Assembly: GCA_025602915.1 (NCBI GenBank)
Contig: JAHLJZ010000058.1
Location: forward strand, 1-64,000
Direction: 5' to 3'
Origin: Paraphysoderma sedebokerense
Taxonomy: Eukaryota > Blastocladiomycota > Physodermatomycetes > Physodermatales > Physodermataceae
DNA length: 64,000 bases
Made by a program: the position numbers and the translations under genes. Within the stretch, counting starts at the first letter, position 1. Each line of letters starts with the position of its first letter. Below the pieces are notes generated by a model. That model was not told the origin of the DNA and searched no databases. It saw only the letters and a list, made by a program, of their open reading frames with translations. Of the stretch, positions 60,160 through 64,000 are shown piece by piece.

Positions 60160-60865
60160 GATGATTTCGTCGACAGGTGCCGATCAATGCCGTGATGGAT
60201 ATTGATATAGAGGATTAAGTCAAAGTTTAGGTTAGTTTAATTCTATGTATTGATTCCTCGAGCTTTCAAGAAACACATTCCGCACTTTGTATTGCAATCG
60301 CAATGACTGTTGAGATGATTCAAATAGTTTTTGTGAGAGAACTTTTAATAGAGCCAGGATACATAAAAGCTATGCAATTCGAACAGTTGCTATGAAACAT
60401 CAAAGCACCGGCTCCCTGGTTGGTTTGCTTGATAGAATTCAAAGTATCAATTCTCAAAAGAAACAGTTGAAAGATTCAAAACATAACTAAAATGCGTACT
60501 TGTTTTGCACTCGTGAATCTGCTGCATATATCTTTGAGTGAGATAAAAAGGTCGGTGTCATTTCCAGCAGATCATAACAAATTTCCTTCCTGTCTGTTGT
60601 GTTCGCTGTATCCAAATACAGAATCGTTGTTTCCGTCGGAAGAGCAATTGCTCTTCGTAAGCTACTGACATATCCTGGGATTGCTTGCCAGCAAATGGAA
60701 CGCATATGTGGCCCGCGTGGGCATTATTCAAATATCGAGATTGAAAAGACGTTACTGATTTTGAAAAGGTTACAACGTTGTTCACTTTATCAACAGTATG
60801 TCTATCGAATTACTCTTATATATTTCTCGATAATTTCAAAACTTCAGCTCTAGATAATTCAGATC
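60160..60865 (+). promoter_or_regulatory. GPCR-D leader and flank with upstream ATG at 60695
   Basis: An upstream ATG at 60695, 171 bases before the receptor start, begins MERICGPRGHYS and its frame stops before the receptor. The spacing is shorter than in the other copies, but GGCCCGCG recurs as in the GPCR-A leader. The rest is 3' flank of GPCR-C, with no other feature. Confidence 0.4.
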
Positions 60866-62041
60866 ATGATACCACAAGAACCCGCGAGACACCCGTGGAA
60901 AATTTCTCAAGAAAACAGCTATGCTGTGAACATTTTAGTTGTTGTTTGTCCGATTGCTGTGACACTAAATGCAGTTTTACTATACAGATTTTATGTCAAT
61001 AGGCGACAACTCAAAAATGGCTACTTGATTCTACTCAGTATTTGTATGGGTGATTTCTTATGTAGTTGCTGCATAGGTTTCTCCTCAGCGTTACATGTAC
61101 TCCTTCCTGAACTTTCGTGGGAATGGTGTCAATCTATCGGAATAGTTAGCATAGCTACCGCCAGTATGTTTTTGCTTCAGAAACGGTTGGTGGCTAGTTA
61201 TCTGACTCATTTCTAGGTGCATCCGGGATGTCGGCAGTATTTATGAGTGCGGAACGGTACATGCAGATTGCACTTTCAACAACGCTCACAAAAACGCAAG
61301 TTATGATCACAACTTCATCTATTTGGATTTTTTTCGTCATCTTTGCGTGTATTCCCATTTTTACCGAAACATATTACGAAGAACGACCTTGCCAAGTGTG
61401 GTGTCTACCAGCTTTCACTAAAAACAGTGGGAAACATTTGCCGTTTATGGTGATGACACTTGTGCTCCAATGGATCGCACTCATAGCGGTTCCATTTTGC
61501 TACTGGAGCATCTACAAGTTTGCCTTAAGTAATGGGTTCAAATGGGGTCTTCAAAGTGGAATCGTCACAGCTGCGGTTGGTCCATCGGTTATGACATACT
61601 CAGAGGACAGCACGAGGCACGATTGCACCTCAGAAATAATTAAAACGTCTGTTTCAACCCAAAATAAATTTGAAGTCAGTTCGACTGAAAAAAATGCCAT
61701 GCGTTCTCAGTTGATGCTTACAAAGAAATTAGCTCTTTTAGTGGTGCAATTTTACATAGGTGGGTTGAACATCAATTTAGTATCTTATGATTAATCTTAA
61801 TTCTACTGGCTGATTTATTTTCTTAGGGTGGTTTGCTCTTGCCATTTGCTTAATATACGAATCTGTCCGAAATTCCAGACTTTCTTCGACTCAGGATTTC
61901 ATTCTAGGGCTCTCCAATGCATTGTCTTGGGTTCTGAATCCACTGATTTTGCTGAGTCTAGACACTCAATTGAGACTTCGTATTAGAGTGCCCAGAAAGA
62001 TTGTATCAATTTCTTGCTTGTTACCACAGATGTCGAGTTGA
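60866..62041 (+). CDS. Class A-like seven-transmembrane receptor, GPCR-D
   Basis: Predicted 351 residues. Exons are 60866-61163, 61217-61759 and 61827-62041, in the family phases. Landmarks kept: VTLNAVLLYRF (TM1 Asn), CMGDFL (TM2 Asp), EWCQSIG (TM3 Cys), AERYMQI (ERY), SIWIFF (TM4 Trp), RPCQVWCLP, AVPFCYW (TM5 Pro) and LNPLILL (TM7). It is the most diverged of the complete copies. The histidine at the ERYxQIVHS position is replaced (ERYMQIALS), and the third inner loop is longest here. The C-terminus is also longer and carries two cysteine/serine-containing turns (VSISCLLPQ). Confidence 0.85.
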
Positions 62042-63157
62042 GTGGACAGTAGATTACGATACTGTTGTCTCCTTTCATTTCTGTATTTTTCGTACTGTTA
62101 TATTCTGAAAGTTTGCCTTGGCTGAAACCCAATCTCAATTTGAATTACTGAATAATGTTTGATTTTGAGTGATGAAAGTTATATAGAATATATCACTGCC
62201 TTACAGATTGCTCCAAAGCAACCTATTGTCATGTTCAAAATTACTTTACTGCAGATCTTGTGCTTGAAATATACAATTTCTTCTGGTTTTTCAATCTAAT
62301 TTTCAAACGTTATTTATGGAATTCTAAAGTAAGTATCTGAATTTCCCTTGCTCCAGCTGCCCAAATGCGCGCAGCGCTTAAAGCCTCCTACGTATCTCGA
62401 CTCAAAACAAGTAAAGGAAAGTGAATCTCGACAAAACGAAAACTACATATTTTCACCCCTCCTATCACAAAATTTTATCCTTTTTGATTTTTCGGTACAT
62501 TTTTCAGTATAATACCTATGCAGTAAACGAAACTGTCGGCTTGCAATTGTGTTTCTAGGTTGAATACGCAGAGATGTAACGGGCTAGAAGCATCTGGGTA
62601 AATGGAGCAATGATCGTAAACCCCCACAATAGTGCAAACGGCCAGCCCGATATGCTAGCAAATGATATGAAATAATCATCTATTCTTGAAATGATTAGAG
62701 CTTTTAACATTGCTCTAAAGCCGTAGCATGTTGACATCCAAGAGATATTGAGCGTTCACCCTACACTAAAGCCGGAAAGATAATGTCAGAGACCATATTC
62801 AATTGTATATCACCATATAAATTTGACGTAAGAAGGCACATGTGATTTCTTATAGCTGTTCGCTAAGGCAGCTTCGTTAATTTCGCACACAGCCACACAC
62901 AGTCTTGTCTGCGTTTTCTTATCATTGTAAACGAATCTCGCGATATGGAACGATTTTCAAGCGTTTCTGAAACTATCTGATGTGCGAAATCATCTGTTGT
63001 GGCCCACGGGAGCATTCACTTTCGCCGGAGAATTCTGATCGGTCGCGTTTGGAATTTATCTGACCTATTACTATTACGCATGGTGTTGCCGTTTTAAGAT
63101 AATTTGTGTGCTTGAAGTTTCTATACACCTTGCTGCACCGTGTTAAAGACAGTACTA
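62042..63157 (+). promoter_or_regulatory. GPCR-E leader and flank with upstream ATG at 62945
   Basis: An upstream ATG at 62945, 213 bases before the receptor start, begins a very short frame (MERFSSVSETI, then stop). The rest of this 1.1-kb spacer is AT-rich. A minus-strand hydrophobic frame at 62555-62737 was considered and not accepted. No other feature seen. Confidence 0.4.
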
Positions 63158-64000
63158 ATGGCACAAATGCTTGTCGAAAAACCATGGATAATATTTCCCC
63201 AGAATAATTACGCGATCACCTTGGCAGCCGGGCTATCTCCAATGGCCGCTATTCTCAATACCATACTTTTATACAGATTTTATATACACAGAAGAAATTT
63301 AAGTAACGGATATTTGGTACTAATTAGCATGTGTTTCGGTGATTTTTTAAGTAGCATTTGCCTTAGTGTGTCCTCTATTTTGCACACCATCTCGTTTCAA
63401 CTTACATCAAAATGGTGTCAGTATGTTGGTATGGTTCTAATGACTGCTGCAAGTATGTAATTGTATCTGAAGTTCTAAATAATATTTGTGAACTAATATA
63501 CGTACTAATGTCTTCCATGGTAGGCACATCTGCTGCGTCCGCCTTTTTTATGAGTTTAGAACGTTACAGGCAAATTGTTCTGTCAAGAACGTTTTCAAAA
63601 AACCGAATAATTCAAACCATAATATTCATTTGGCTATTCTTTCCCTTTATGGCATCAATTCCTCTAATGACTGGAGCCGTCTACGAAGAGAGACCTTCTC
63701 AAGTATGGTGTCTCCCTGCATTCACAGGCCATGCAACCGAAAACCTGCCGTTCATGATAATGGCACATATCCTGCTGTGGACAGCATTGATAGGAATTCC
63801 GTTCTGTTATTGGAATATATATAAATTCGCATTGCATAATGGATTTAAATGGGGACTGCGAAAGGGGGCGATAACGGCTGTGGTGGGGCCATCAGCTTCC
63901 AGCAACACTGGTCATGATACGCGAAACTCGCAGACTTTGAAGACAGCGGGAATGGATTTATCAAGTCAAAGCGTAATAGTGGAGGAATATTCGAAAGCGG
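63158..64000 (+). CDS. Class A-like seven-transmembrane receptor, GPCR-E (runs off window)
   Basis: Fifth array member, cut by the window edge in its third inner loop. Exon 1 is 63158-63452 and exon 2 starts at 63524. Landmarks: AAILNTILLYRF, CFGDFL, KWCQYVG, LERYRQIVLS, FIWLFF, IGIPFCYW and the family loop HNGFKWGLRKGAITAVVGPS. In the second outer loop the first of two cysteines is serine (RPSQVWCLP) while the second is kept. The N-terminus lacks the SPEN motif of the others (it has FPQNNYA). TM6, TM7 and the stop lie beyond 64000. Confidence 0.82.

Noticed and set aside
62555-62737. Minus-strand hydrophobic frame between GPCR-D and E as a degenerate receptor
   Set aside because: None of the family landmarks (GDFL, ERY, FCYW, NPLI) is present.
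51063-64000. Calling the receptors opsins or rhodopsins
   Set aside because: No lysine at the retinal-binding position in TM7 in any copy where TM7 can be read.
1-64000. CRISPR arrays, bacterial operons, rRNA genes
   Set aside because: No regularly spaced repeats, no Shine-Dalgarno-led gene strings and no rRNA motifs were seen; the architecture is eukaryotic nuclear.

Overview
The window reads as AT-rich, intron-rich nuclear DNA from an early-diverging, probably zoosporic (chytrid-like) fungus. Genes lie on both strands and are split by many short introns (mostly 60-120 nt, GT...AG). Fungal housekeeping genes (AP-1 gamma, EFG1, CCT1, Mdj1-type DnaJ, RMND1/DUF155) sit beside POC1, a centriole protein expected only where there are basal bodies, and beside a class A-like GPCR family. 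The assignment is an inference; no rRNA or marker phylogeny is available here. All exon borders were derived by eye from frame and splice-site agreement.

Layout. 1.6-3.0 kb: membrane-anchored GH26 glycosidase (+). 3.5-7.4 kb: AP-1 gamma-adaptin (-). 8.4-11.3 kb: one or two unrecognised Ser/Gln/Asn-rich genes (+). 11.9-16.1 kb: ankyrin/coiled-coil Ras GEF (-). 17.6-19.5 kb: mitochondrial DnaJ (+). 20.1-22.3 kb: RNPC3/U11-U12 65K (+). 22.6-25.1 kb: POC1 (+). 25.6-30.2 kb: PI-phospholipase C (-). 31.1 kb: intron-containing tRNA-Glu. 32.3-35.8 kb: unknown protein and EFG1 (+). 36.3-38.9 kb: CCT1 (-). 39.4-40.2 kb: NPC2/ML protein (-). 41.2-44.6 kb: unknown protein and an ASXH/DEUBAD protein (+). 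44.8-47.3 kb: CobW/ZNG1 (-). 47.8-48.3 kb: inverted relics of a Copia-type element. 48.5-50.4 kb: RMND1/DUF155 (+). 51.1-64.0 kb: at least five tandem GPCR genes (+), interrupted by a C2H2 zinc-finger gene.

Two things stand out. First, the minor (U12) spliceosome appears to be alive here: the window encodes its dedicated 65K protein, and the first intron of AP-1 gamma carries a textbook U12 5' splice site and branch site, with splicing across it restoring a conserved protein motif. Second, the right-hand 13 kb is an expanding family of seven-transmembrane receptors with almost every class A landmark residue but no retinal-binding lysine, each preceded by a similarly spaced upstream ATG leader. 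These receptors are the best candidate for an undescribed system in the window. Ras GEF, PLC and GPCRs could all belong to signalling, but nothing in the sequence ties them into one pathway.
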